A stretch of DNA of 64,000 nt, from positions 260,043 through 324,042 of the forward strand of contig VCMS01000009.1 in the NCBI GenBank assembly GCA_022539475.1, given 5' to 3'. A program made the position numbers and the translations under genes. Positions 11,968 through 22,620 of the stretch are shown here, piece after piece (the first letter of the stretch is position 1; every line of letters begins with the position of its first letter). A model generated the notes under the pieces. That model ran no database searches. It was not told where the DNA came from and saw only the letters and a list, made by a program, of their open reading frames with translations. The stretch is from Gracilaria domingensis (lineage: Eukaryota > Rhodophyta > Florideophyceae > Gracilariales > Gracilariaceae).

Positions 11968-13473
11968 ACAATGAGTTTTGCTAGGGCAAGTGATGCGGGG
12001 TTGAGAAGGAGCACCAGAAAAAGCCGTCGACGAAGGAAGATGAAGAGCAATAAAAACCCCAGGGCTCAAAAGAAGGCGAAAGTAAGCGAAGTGCCCCAAG
12101 ATGAAACATTCGTCATCAATCATCGGCGAGAGCTCGGACGAAAAGGGGTAAGAAGCTTCCTCAAAGCTCATCAAATCTCCTTCAGCAGCGACACGGACTT
12201 TGACTCAGGGCCGAATTTTGAGAGGCGAGGAGACGACACGGATCCTTTCGACGACACAGTCCCGGAAATTCCAGCCCCGGGGCTGAAGAAAGCAGACGAA
12301 GGACCTTACGAGGGAAGGGATTTGTGGTTGACATTGTTGAAAGCAGTTCCTACCAAGTGGCCTGCTAGAGTGGACGGGATTAAGTCGGTATATCGGTGGA
12401 TGGATGCGATACATCTCCGGAAGGAGCACTGAGGCAATTTTCTCGAACCGAGGGACTTTAAAGGAGTACATCATGCTGTGTTTTAGCATGCTGCGTATCA
12501 GGGTCAGAAGCTTCTCAACGAGGCGGTAGGGAAGGAAGAGGTTGATGATGGGACCCTATGCGCAGAGGCAGTGAAGAAAGATTCCGTCGCGTATATGTAT
12601 TTTGTGAACAAGAAGGCTGAGCTTCAGGAGAGAGGTTTCAGTATTCTGGAAATCTTTGCTTGTGACAACGACCTTTTGAAGATGGCTGAAAGTCCCAGCA
12701 AGCTCATTGATGAGGATGTAAGCGTCGAGTTATTGGACTTCTTCAAATAAAGTTTCGAAGAAGCCCCAGACCTCAAGGTACTGGAGAATCGAACTACATG
12801 GATTTCTATAAACAACGCGAACAATGGGAGGTATATGACGACGAGAAGAGGTATATTGGACGAGCTGGAGAATAGACCGGAGACGCATGTGCTTGTGGAG
12901 AAGAGGGCGTTGTTAGATGCTCGGCTTGGTCAGATATGTGCGGCGTTGGGTCTACAAGACAACAAGCAACCGAATGAGAGAATGTATGCACCGAAGACCG
13001 GATAGAGGATCTTATGTACCGGAGTGGCTTGCCAGCTACAGCAACTACATACCGACTTCGAGACCTTGACAAACGAAGACACGCTACAGGGGAAGAACCC
13101 GGGATACTTCATGATGGTCTCCGGAACTGTGTCGTTCCCACTTTGGATATGTGAAGGATCCCACAGTCACTTTGCTGTAACAGTAAAAGCATTTGAAGGG
13201 TTGGTACGAGGAATGGTTGTGAGAAAGTTCTTTGTCCCATTTATGTCGGTGTTTATTGGGAGGGGGGATGTATTTCATGCCGGTGTGGGCACTAAAGATG
13301 AAAGATTTCCGGAAAAACCACTATATCGCTACCATATGTATATGGTACCAGAGAAGTACAGTTTGTCGGATGCATTTCTTCTGAATCACCATTTTCGACG
13401 GACTTTTGTAGAAGAAGACGACCTCATGGGAACAAAGAACAACACAACCTGCGGTGGACAAAGAATTGGTTGA
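11968..13473 (+). pseudogene. Cupin-like (double-stranded beta-helix) protein, decayed gene
   Basis: One plus-strand frame runs ~500 codons with a handful of in-frame breaks and no evident frameshift, so it decayed mainly by substitution. It begins with a basic, NLS-like stretch (RRSTRKSRRRRKMKS), then an acidic linker, a helical middle (about 12300-12960), and a C-terminal domain at about 13090-13420. That domain has PLWICEGSHSHFAV, then SVFIGRGDVFHAGVG and YRYHMYMVP. The H-A-G motif after a buried strand and the later R-x-H are typical of cupin or phytanoyl-dioxygenase-like barrels, where His residues bind metal. A second acidic metal ligand is not obvious, so catalysis cannot be assumed. 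It follows the ParB-like frame on the same strand and probably shares its origin. Confidence 0.45.
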
Positions 13474-13593
13474 GGATGGGGAGGACGAGTACGAAAAGGA
13501 TCAGTTGATGGTCGAGAAAGGGGACAGCGACGAAGAAGACGAGAACTATAAAGCGCAGTTGATGGAGGAAGGGACAGAGGATGGGGAGGAAAA

Positions 13594-14091
13594 CTGAACG
13601 AGCTAAGAATTTATGATTTTATAATATTGCAATTAACGAGTGGATATCCGGAGATGTCGTCACCCTGTTTTGTCGTTGTTGAAGATATTGATTGTTGTTT
13701 CGCCTAAACACCTACTAGGTCTTTACGCAGAACAACATAGTATGTCACAAGTGCTATATATATGTCCATATGTTTCCACAGAGGGACTTAATTAAGAAGG
13801 AGTTAACTGCTTGTTCTTTACCTATGTACTACTAGTAACTATCGTAGTTAGTGTGTAAACTATTTCTCCAATAGATGCCGAGTCTGGGGTCTAGGATGCT
13901 CTCCGAGTGCACACAAGTACCTTTTGAGGTTGACGTGCTTGACGATATCCCCACACAAAAGAAGTGCAACGAATACGGTGTTTGTTAAAAGATTGAGGAT
14001 GCTTCTACACATACCAAAGGCTGATCGTTCTAGCGACTCAGAAAGCGTGTGTTCTTCCTACCGATACGTTCCCGCTCATTGAAATCTGATC
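13594..14091. other. Intergenic, no gene seen
   Basis: AT-richer spacer between the cupin-like and coiled-coil frames. It contains a TATATATA-like stretch near 13755-13766 that could be a promoter element for the next frame, but there is no independent support for that. Confidence 0.3.
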
Positions 14092-14909
14092 ATGAGTGGC
14101 AAGTCTTATTCGAAGTGGCCGTGGGATCCTAGCGATGGGGAGAGGTCGCATAAGAAGATTAAGAGGATTTTTGGAGAGAAAGATGAAGGGGAGGACAAGT
14201 ATGAGCTGGACTGGTAGTCGATGGCGATGTTGGGCTGCGCACGGGCGATGGGGACCCGCATTGGTGAGGACGTGCGTCGACTGACGAAGAAGGTCAAAGG
14301 ATTTGTTGCTAGGGAGCTAAGGGGATTGAAGGATGGGCAAAAGGAGTTGATAGGTCTAGTGCAGGAACTGAAGGGGAAGCTGAAGGAAATAAGTGAGAAG
14401 CGAGAGGATGTACGTGAAGTCCGAGGTACTCCAGTGACTCCTGCGCTGAGGATTGTGAACGGGGTCGAGGTCGGGGTCGATGGGGCTAGTATGGATGCAG
14501 ATTATGGACGCAAGGGACTTTTGTGCCGGCTACGGAGAGTCTGGATGAGGATGAAATTGTTGCGGGTAATGAAGGAAAGAAGAGGGGACGAAAGAGGAAG
14601 TACGGGGGGAAGAGGCCAATCGTTACGAGAAAGCTAGAGGTGAAGGAGGATGAAGTGAGGCCGAAGGTTGGAAAATAAAAGAAGGAGAAGATGGAGAAGA
14701 ACAAGAAGACTAGGGCTGGGTTTAGGTGTGTTCCGAAGCCGGTGTGGAAGGGAAGCAGTGTTGTGGGATATCAGGAGAAGTGGAGCTGGGACGATGTGAA
14801 GGACGAGGATAAGGAAGAGGAAGGGGGCGAGGATGTGGCAAAAGCGTTTGGGCCGTTGTCTTTCGCACATGCGGAGATAGAGGAGAGTGGTGGCGGTGGA
14901 CTGTTGTGA
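14092..14909 (+). pseudogene. Small basic/coiled-coil protein, decayed gene
   Basis: It starts at ATG 14092 (MSGKSYSKWPWDPSDGE), reads a Lys/Glu-rich segment, and continues in the same frame past one stop (TAG at 14215) through a heptad-like region (about 14275-14420, LRGLKDGQKELIGLVQELK). The coding then appears to shift frame around 14560-14600 into a Lys/Arg-rich stretch and a last piece (14691-14909) with GFRCVPKPVWKGSS and an acidic run ending GGGGLL. Trp-Pro-Trp and Trp-Ser-Trp motifs near both ends are distinctive. I do not recognise the family. Strand, spacing and style of decay match the two preceding frames, so it may be the third gene of the same element or cluster. Confidence 0.35.
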
Positions 14910-16195
14910 GTAGAATGCAACTTGAAGTGGTATAGGGGTGGCGAGATGCATGCACGCGGTTCCATAAGGTGAATCTTATACTAGGTAGTCGTAGTAATGA
15001 TGAGTATTCTAGATTATTTGCAGAAAATTAGCCAACGTAAATATGGCGGCACAGGTGGACATCACATGATGTCCTCACACGACAACAAAAAATATGTATG
15101 ATACTTTCATTTCGTGAGCATATACTAGCAATCGTGGCGTACGTCAACTGTTCTGCATTATATGGAGAAAAGCCCCTAGTACATGAAAGCGTAGTATACA
15201 AAAAATTGAAATTAATTGCTTGCACATAGCCCTATACGCAAGTTTTGCAGATTTTTTGACTAATTTCGTTGGATAATCGTGTTCTAGGGCACCTAACTAA
15301 CAAAACGAGAACACAGACGATATTCGCTGGGATGTAGTGTGCTTGAATAGTAAGTGCCATTTTTGTAAGGCGTCGGAGTGTGGCTGTCTCTTTGTTGTAT
15401 GCTGGGGTTCGGCGTGTTGGAATGTCAGTGGGATGGTTCTGATTGAGCTGCGCTGCTGTGCTCTTTTTTCGGTGTCGTTGGACTTGCGAGTTGTGTTTGT
15501 TGATGGAAACGATAATGGAATTGCGGTTTGAGGCTTGGGTTTGTGTAGCGTTATCTGTGTGTTGTATGGTGTGGATAGTGTTTTCGCTGTTGCTTGCGGG
15601 CGGTGCAGATTCGGTGTCTTCCCATTCTTTCGCCATGTTGCAATGCTAAGCATCTTAATTGGGAATATCTTCCTAAATATGTACGCATGTCGTGCTATGA
15701 AGACGATTGAGCTTTATTTGCGCCTGAGGGAATGAACCAAAAGTTGGGATCTTTGTACATCTCTGTGGGTGAGGGTCGGTAGGCGCGTTGTTGTTCCGTT
15801 TCTAGTTTTGGTCGTAAGTGTGGCCCTCAGCGTTGTGTGTAGAGTGTGCCGAGACTCAGTTTTTTTGATTATGGTTTGTGGTAGGTTAGTTGCGTCGTGT
15901 GTGGTGTGTGAGATAATGGAAGGGTGAAGAGCGAAATCAAGTGGGTACGTACACTCTTCCTTAGTGTCCGCTGGGCTTTCGAGATGCTCCAGCGCCTGCA
16001 GGGCGTGAACGATTTCATCTGACAAGGTGTGGTCGAATGCGGCGGATTGTTTCGCAGTCGATTGCCCTCGTCCTCGTCGGGGACTCATGGGTTGGAGTGC
16101 ATCCAGCTTTTCATTGATGCTGGTGATCGCATTGGGGATATCTCTGTTACTGTAACTCCCATATCTTTCTCTCCTCCTGCTTAAATGGGCAAGGC
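14910..16195. other. 1.3 kb with minus-strand coding-like debris
   Basis: Minus-strand open frames 15232-15636 and 15714-16088 are Thr/Ser/Arg-rich and lie just downstream of a Copia gag remnant on the same strand. The second begins MSPRRGRGQSTAKQSAAF and contains a helical stretch (EIVHALQALEHLESP). They may be decayed parts of that Copia element, but no protease, integrase or RT motif is visible. Confidence 0.3.
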
Positions 16196-16257
16196 TTCGG
16201 CGCTAGCCGGTTCTGGGTTCGGCGCAAGCCGGTTCTGGTTTCGGCGCTAGCCGGAAG
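16196..16257 (+). repeat. 22-bp tandem repeat, 2.8 units
   Basis: Units TTCGGCGCTAGCCGGTTCTGGG, at 16196-16217, 16218-16239 and partial 16240-16257, differ at one or two positions. Each contains the near-palindrome CGGCGCTAGCCG. This is a simple local tandem duplication. Confidence 0.9.
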
Positions 16258-16378
16258 TTTTCTAGCGTTGGGCGAATGTACTGGTCATTTGGCTAGGCGG
16301 CGGAATGTGTTGGAGTATCAGTCGTTCATATTGTTCAAAGGGGCGTTGTGTCTCGACGATTATTTTTGGCTGATTTTT

Positions 16379-16876
16379 CTACAGCATGATTTGTACGCGT
16401 TGGCTGAAGCGATCGTCGGATGTCAAGCCCTGCAAAATGTAATTAATTGTGATGCGTTCATCTGCAATTCCAGATGCGTGAGCAAGTATTTTCTTTCTTC
16501 GAACCGCTATATGGCTCGTAATATAGTTTGATATCGTGCCAATGCGCCTGAGACTCAGTGATTCGTTAGTGAGGCTGAAATAGTCTCTGGTTTCTTTCGA
16601 TTTAATATATTCCTTGACTGCAAGGACCAATTTTGCTGGGAATGATTCGAATACAAAAGGGTCTGCAAGTAAAGTAGAACCTTCGCTGGTTATGCTTTCG
16701 GTTATTATACGTCGTAAGCTTGCGGTAGCTTTTTGATCGTCTCTGTTTTGTGGTTGAAATGCTTTGTAAAGAAGTTGAGTGTAATCATGCTCGACTAAAC
16801 TGTCTTTGAGATAATGGTACCACTTGTGAAAATTGTTAGGCGTGAGTTCCAGAAGTTTCTCTGTCAATCGCCACAA
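16379..16876 (-). pseudogene. Copia gag remnant (element C)
   Basis: An open stretch of 165 codons on the minus strand. It has the order of a UBN2-type copia gag: TPNNFHKWYHYLKDSL at the start (the usual N/L-x-x-W substrate-like opening), a helical middle, and a late region IADERITINYILQGL, which corresponds to the family block that ends in a Leu-x-Gly-Leu motif. Coding-like sequence extends upstream to about 16990, where it meets a MITE-like insertion. The rest of the element was not recognised. It is a fossil fragment; age cannot be estimated without LTRs. Confidence 0.6.
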
Positions 16877-17025
16877 TGGTAATTAATATACTGAGCTTTG
16901 AATTGGTGGAGACGATTCGGAGGCCATGCTAAGCTTGGCTTCTCTCCAGAGTTCGTTCTAAACGTGTGTTGGGTTCTTCGGTAATGTAGTATACGCTCTT
17001 TTGGTGTGCGTTTGTGGATCCGACA

Positions 17026-17432
17026 AGAAATTTTTCGAAGAAATGGAGTGCAATTTGAGGTTGCCCGGCACTCATGGATGGTACTTGGATGCCGGGTGGA
17101 CCTCATTTGGAGCGCACGCCATGTCTCTTTGGAGCTCAATTTCGAGGTGTCCACATGGAGGACGTGTGCCATGCCGGTGGAGGGCATTATGAGTGCAAGC
17201 GATACATGTTGCACTCCATCTGCGCCCACATTGCTTTCATGTTGCATCCCGCGATGTCAAGTTGCATTCAAAGCGAACTCCAAATAATGAAATAAACTAT
17301 TAAAAAATTGATTTGCCGTTGCAGGGGTGTCGAAATCGAACGCGGATGGCATACACAGCGAGTGAACTTGGAGGTTTAGCAGAGCGAAATTTGCACTCCA
17401 AATGCGCTCACAAAAATGAAAAAATTTCTTCT
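17026..17432 (-). repeat. ~407-bp MITE-like repeat, copy 1 (partner at 55191-55600)
   Basis: This segment is the reverse complement of 55191-55600 over its full length, with high identity by eye. Its ends are inverted (AGAAGAAATTTTTTC at one end, AGAAATTTTTCGAAG at the other), as in a small TIR element. The interior repeats a 9-10 bp motif GGAGTGCAA several times in both orientations. There is no clear target duplication. Here it lies just upstream of a Copia gag remnant; the partner copy lies inside another Copia element. Confidence 0.8.
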
Positions 17433-18315
17433 AGGGCGAAGGCGTTCTGCTTTTAGGCCGGAGCAAGGTTTTGACGACTGATCGTTTGGTCTGGTTGGGA
17501 TAGTGCATTTGGTGCGGCAATGGTGTCCATAACCTGATATGAGATAAAGTCGATGGCCAGAATGGTTTCTTCGGGGTGGGTGTGGTTGCCTTTATGGTTG
17601 GTTGTGTGTCGTGTGCAGGTACGCCACGCGTGCTAACAGCACCTATGGCACCTTTGCGGGCTCTATTGCACCTTGTGTTATAGAAGTCCACACCTAAGGC
17701 CAACCGAAACAATACGCTTCGTCGTAATCGCGGTACTCTGGGCACCATTCACTCAGGATTTTTTGGGCCTCGACCATCGCCTATTGCGGCATCTACGGTC
17801 CCAGATAGTGAAGGAGATGGTACCCTTCGTACTGAATTCCAAGAAAGAAGTCCGCCATTCGCGAGCGAAATCGGTTTCGTGAGGGGTGCAGCTGGTTGCG
17901 AGTGTTATGGTAATGGGTCTGGAGCATGGGGTAGTGTTCTGAAAGCTCGATGAAAGCTCCGACGGTAGCATTGGAGGTACAAAGAGGCACCAACCAGTAC
18001 CAAAACATCACGTTCTCCACCGTCGTTGGCCACTTCACACATGCCGCGCGTATGACCATATAGAACGCTATACGCCCCATTCTCTCTCTCAAGTATTCGT
18101 CTGAGTACCACATGCGGAAAGTGATCAAATGTCTCAAGTACTGCCGGCAAAGCTAGAGAAAAGATGTATGAACGAAGAGTCTCTGGCTAGAGGCTGTCAA
18201 AATACAAATTAAATAGTATTCTAGCCATTGGGAGACAAAAATAAACTATTTGCTACAGAGGCCGACCAAATTAAAATTATTTGTTTATATTTTGTGACGA
18301 TGAGCGCATGGTCTT
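17433..18315. other. No supported gene
   Basis: Overlapping minus-strand frames at 17431-17748, 17753-17971, 17793-18137 and 17905-18150 look like decayed coding sequence, for example MRHLITFRMWYSDEYLRERM in 17793-18137, but match no family I recognise. It may be further debris of Copia element C. Confidence 0.25.
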
Positions 18316-19872
18316 TTACACATCCGATACACACCACAGATCCTGACTGACATGCAATAATAGCTGATTCCCAAAATTAGGTGGCAGCATACTGCCACGG
18401 CGCCCGGACGACAGATAGCCGGCCTTTGAGAAAAAACGCTCACACGCATTAGACGTACGCTGTATGAAACGCTGATCGGTAGAACGCACAAAGTTGTTGT
18501 TCTCCACACGTTTCCGTGTCAATGCGCGCTTTAGTAACGACAACGACGAGGCCAAACCACTGCTGACAGCGACAGAATCACCTTGACAACCTATTTTCCT
18601 TACAGATTTTCTCTGCTCATCTGTTAATTCGTTCTCCTTACCTCTCTGTAATAAAACAATAGCAGACTCAAACACTGAGTCATACAAAATATATGCGTGG
18701 GCGTCCAACCTGTTAGACAGAACATATACTGTCTAACAGGTTGGACGCCTGTATGCAGGGTATTCGTTAATTGTTTCATCAAAAAGAGCCCATACATCCG
18801 ACAGAGTAGTACTTTCCTTCAAAAGCTCCAGGCTAACAGACTGTAATTCCTCTAAGCGCTTCCAAATCACCTGAATGCGACGATGTTTCGACACACTAGG
18901 TATTAATTCATCTACGTGACTGCATCCAAGATCACCTAACAATAGGCGGAGCTTCACATAACGAGAAAGCATTAAAAATGTAGACCTCCAAAGTGTAGGA
19001 CAATGCAACTTTGGCTTCAATTTCGTAACAATTTTTAGTTGAGCGGCGGCCAACAAAGTTCGTAGCTTAACCATTAACTTGTGTATCTTCATTAATATTG
19101 GTGTGTCCTTCGATACTTCATCGCGTACCGCAAGATTAAAGCGGTGACTAGCGCAGCCGATCAAGGAACTGGATGCCTGGTCTGCAGTAGCTTTGTTGAC
19201 GTCACAATTATCACCAATAAGTGCGACAACGTTTTTCCACATCTTACCATTAAGTTGCCGAACAAAAGTTAAAAACGAGTAGTGCTGATCAGCAGAGAGA
19301 CTTAGTTCATAGCCCATCGGAGAAATAGTCAAGAAGAATTTTGATGTAACCTACATCATTCTTTGTTTCGAACGTGCAAAACACAGCAACAAAATGAGTA
19401 TCTTCACATGTCCATCCTTCGAAAATGAGAGCCAGTTGATCTGACAAAGAGGAAGACATCTTTGCTTCGACATGCTCCACGAAGCGCGAGAGGTACTTCT
19501 AAAATGTGTTGAGGCTGACGGGTTAAAATGTGCAGTGTTTGCGAATTACATTGTCGGTTACAATCTAGAACGAGAGCAGGCTTTTAGTCACCACTTCCAG
19601 ACAGCCATACATGTCTGCACTATTGGGTGGAAGCTGTAGTGCGGTTAGTGCGGAGGAGAATGTCTTTTCTGAAGAAACATAGAATCATTGGCGTTTTTTT
19701 TACGGATATTTGTTACGAGATTGGTAAAGCGTGATCGGTTTTTGGTGCTTTTCACCCCACATTTGCAGAGCCATTTGACGTTTTTCGGCCCCATTTGTGT
19801 GCAAAAGTGCTGGACAATATCTTTGCTGGCTAAACTATGGATGCATGGAGCCATGGTAAGACTTGCGTTCAT
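18316..19872 (-). pseudogene. hAT-superfamily transposase pseudogene
   Basis: Minus-strand parts come in the hAT order. An N-terminal BED-finger-like segment is WLCKCGVKSTKNRSRF (about 19770). A block with ALIFEGWTCEDTHFVAVF (about 19380-19440) corresponds to the family's FDGWT...H..V region. The 18733-19332 frame has NVVALIGDNCDVNKA and GCASHRFNLAV, matching the hAT D-N-x-x-N and C-x-x-H blocks, with CPTLWRSTFLML later. The C-terminal dimerisation region (18316-18708) has ACERFFSKAGYLSSGRR and LLLHVSQDLW. Several frameshifts and stops break the gene, and a short inverted duplication at 18701-18748 splits the two last parts. TIRs and an 8-bp target duplication were not found. Confidence 0.75.
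18701..18748. repeat. Perfect 20-bp inverted repeat with 8-bp spacer inside the hAT gene
   Basis: GCGTCCAACCTGTTAGACAG at 18701-18720 and its exact reverse complement at 18729-18748 flank AACATATA. The duplication falls in the coding sequence between the catalytic and dimerisation parts of the transposase. Its perfection in an otherwise decayed gene suggests a recent event. Confidence 0.95.
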
Positions 19873-19899
19873 ATGCTGGGTGATTTTGTGGGCATAACC

Positions 19900-21421
19900 A
19901 GGTGGTTTTGCTGTTGTGCCTTCTCTCGCTGATTGCAGTACGACAATCTGCGACCGGAACTACAGTGTAAAGACAAGACCGTTGAATGGTTTAAACGTTC
20001 AAAAATTTGAAGGGTTTTATTGAGAATATTTCGGTCACTGGGAGTGACGTATTCTTGTAATAAGGCACGGGGAGATGCGGGTATGGAAAAAAAGGGACAA
20101 AAATAGAAAAAGGATTAAATAAAATGAGAAATTTTTTGTTTTACAGCACTGTACGCGTGTCTGATAAAAATTAGGAAAAGGTTGGATGGAATTCATTCCA
20201 TTTGAATTTTCATTTCTGCAACACGCACCAATGACGCAATTTCAATTTTGGCAAGACTGACACTCGGAGGTCAGTAGGCAGGAAGTTCTCGGCACTCATT
20301 CAAGATCTTGGAAGATCTTGTTGACAACTTAGAAATACTACTAAAGTTGAAGAGGTCATATCATTGATGTAGAGACCTTTGAAGTACATTCGATGCCTTA
20401 CACAGAAGGTATTATAACGTAGGATAGTTTATTGAAACCATTACACTATATGTTTACGCGAATTGTTTCCTTTTTGCGATGAATGATCGCCATATATTGC
20501 GTATTTGCGGTATATAACGCCTTTTCAAAGTGTTGAAAAAAAGAAACGAGGAAACAAGTACCGTAGTCTATCCACTCTACACATTTCTTACGTTAATGTC
20601 TACAACTTATCAAAATGGCAGAGGTCAATACTCACCAAGGGCCCGGATACATGGACTTCTATTTACTCACAAACGGAAACTTCGCGCTATTTCTTCAGCA
20701 TAGCACACAAAAGAACTGTATGATCGTTAACGGTATATTGGGTTCCCTCTCTGTACCCATCACGCATATAAAAGCGTGAAAAACACAAGAAGGCCATTCT
20801 TACAACCAAACTTTTTCACGAAACCCGTCAACCCTACATATTCCTACGTATAATAATCACCGCAACGCTAATAGTAGCCTACTAGACAGTAGTGGGTGCT
20901 GTCTTGACTGTAAAAATTTTTGGCAAAATTTGTGTTTCAAAATAATTTACAGCATAAACAGTTCAAAGTCAAATGGGATGCCCCGACTGTACAATCCGTT
21001 CGCGGATCAGCTTCTACGCAAACCACAAGCACAATGATCAGAAAAGAAGCGCTCACAAGGGTTCAAATAATGGGTTCAGAAATGAAACAAAATGCATTGT
21101 CCCGGCCAAATCCTGTATTTTTGAACCCAAGTGTGTACCCATCTGATGACAGTTTTCACTAAACCATTATATAGATTTTATTCTCCCGTAACATACACAG
21201 AGCGTAAAGCAACATGATCTTAGATTATACCAACTTTCATATCATAGACTAACAAAAACACCAACACCACAATATGTAATAATCATATTCACTCATTGCA
21301 TAACACATCACCCACTTCCAGAACTGTCACCGGCTTCTTTGTGAGCTAATAAACAGAAAATTCTGTAAAACTGTGGATAAATTGACAAACAATACGCTGT
21401 ATGTGCCGTTCTATTTTTGCG
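19900..21421. other. No supported gene
   Basis: AT-rich. Short open frames (20505-20723, 20920-21162) have no recognisable domain. The left part may contain the end of the hAT element, but no TIR could be paired. Confidence 0.3.
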
Positions 21422-21733
21422 GCATGGGCGTTCCCCATGCTCAAACACTTAGCAGATATTCACCAGCACTGGCGGTGCTTTTGCTTTCCTACTCTGGTCA
21501 TAGATGTGTGTGAGCACGAACGGTGCCCATGCTCACACTCGAGGTATGAGTTGAACGGCAGGGGCTTTGTCTGTGCTAGTCAACTAGTTTGGATATTGTG
21601 TCTGAAAATGGGCTGCGCCGGTCCTTATACACTTGGTACAGTTTGACAATGACTGGCGGTGCCTGTGTCGGTCATGAAGTGTGGGTGGTGTGTGCGAGCA
21701 TGGGTGGTGCCCGTGCTCACACACTTGCAAGTG
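21422..21733. repeat. Hairpin array, first block (about six hairpins)
   Basis: Short inverted repeats recur every 40-70 bp: about 21422-21440, 21464-21486, 21508-21538, 21548-21587, 21651-21673 and 21688-21724. Two kinds alternate: one with outer arms GTGTGAGCA/TGCTCACAC and one with outer arms like CAGCAC or AGTTGA/TCAACT. The centre is usually a GGT flanked by GC-rich arms (GGGC-GGT-GCCC). Confidence 0.85.
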
Positions 21734-22163
21734 TAACACTTTGATATCCGCTTGATATTCCTTAGATATGCTTTCGATATCCGAATGATTTCTCGGATAT
21801 CCGTCTGATTTCCGAAGTTGGATATACGGCCGATTTACATAAGATACACTACAATGCTCGCACTATCCATACCATTGATATTCGTCTGATTTCTGAATGT
21901 CCGAATGATGTCCGAGCAATTCCAAGAGAAGCAACTTTGGTTTTCGAAATCATTCGTCATGTCTACTGGTATATCTCTCAAAGTAGTTGATGCATGTCTC
22001 AAGGGCATGAAAAGAGTATAATTTCGTACATCATCTGTCATATCTACTGGATCTCACAGGGATATCATGGAGATACGTAAGATATCCAGATGATATCCAA
22101 AAGACATACGGATTTCTAATCTACGGGGTATCATTCGAGCATCTGTATACTTCTCTGGGTTGG
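21734..22163. repeat. GATATCC/TGATTTC-rich spacer between the two hairpin blocks
   Basis: This interval has many copies of GATATCCG- and CTGATTTCCGAA-like motifs (for example near 21746, 21774, 21796, 22052 and 22078), again partly palindromic. It has a different composition from the hairpin blocks on either side and holds no gene. Confidence 0.6.
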
Positions 22164-22620
22164 TATAAAGTGACAGGCACGAGCGGTGCCCTTTGCTGGC
22201 TTTATGGGGTGCATGGTGTATGTCAGCACGGGCGGTGCCCATTCCTACACACGTCGTATAGGGTGACCTGCACGGGCGGTGCCCGTTGCTGGTCATCTCG
22301 AGTGCATGGAGTATGTGAGCATGGGCGGTGCCCATTCTCACACACCTGGTATAGAGTGACCAACACGGGTGGTGCCCGCTGCTGGGCATCTAGGGTTTGT
22401 CATGTGTGAGAACATGAGCGCTTCACAGGCTCACACAACTCGTGTAAGTTGCGCAGCACGGGCAGTGCCTGTGCTGCTCAACTGAAGTTTGTGATGTGTG
22501 TGAGCATGGGCGGTGCCGATGCTCAGTGTGCACAAAGTTGGTATAATTTAGACAACACGGGCGGTGCCTGTGGGGGTCAAGAAACGGTTGCATATGTTTG
22601 AGCTTGGGCAGTGCCCCTGC
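22164..22620. repeat. Hairpin array, second block (about ten hairpins)
   Basis: The most regular part runs 22216-22578. Type A examples are 22216-22251, 22311-22345 and 22495-22532 (arms GTGTGAGCATGGGC / GCCCATGCTCACAC). Type B examples are 22264-22295, 22356-22390, 22446-22482 and 22551-22578 (arms GACCAGCACGGGC / GCCCGTGCTGGTC). They alternate A-B-A-B at about 45-50 bp spacing, each with a GGT loop. The open frame at 22170-22409 simply translates the repeat (HGRCPF and TGGARCW alternating). Confidence 0.9.

Noticed and set aside
22170-22409. 79-codon ORF with repeated Cys/His residues as a zinc-finger protein
   Set aside because: The apparent repeats (HGRCPF, TGGARCW) are the translation of the DNA hairpin array, and other frames are similarly repetitive.
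21422-22620. CRISPR array
   Set aside because: The repeats are hairpins of two alternating types with non-unique spacers, no cas genes are present, and the window is eukaryotic.
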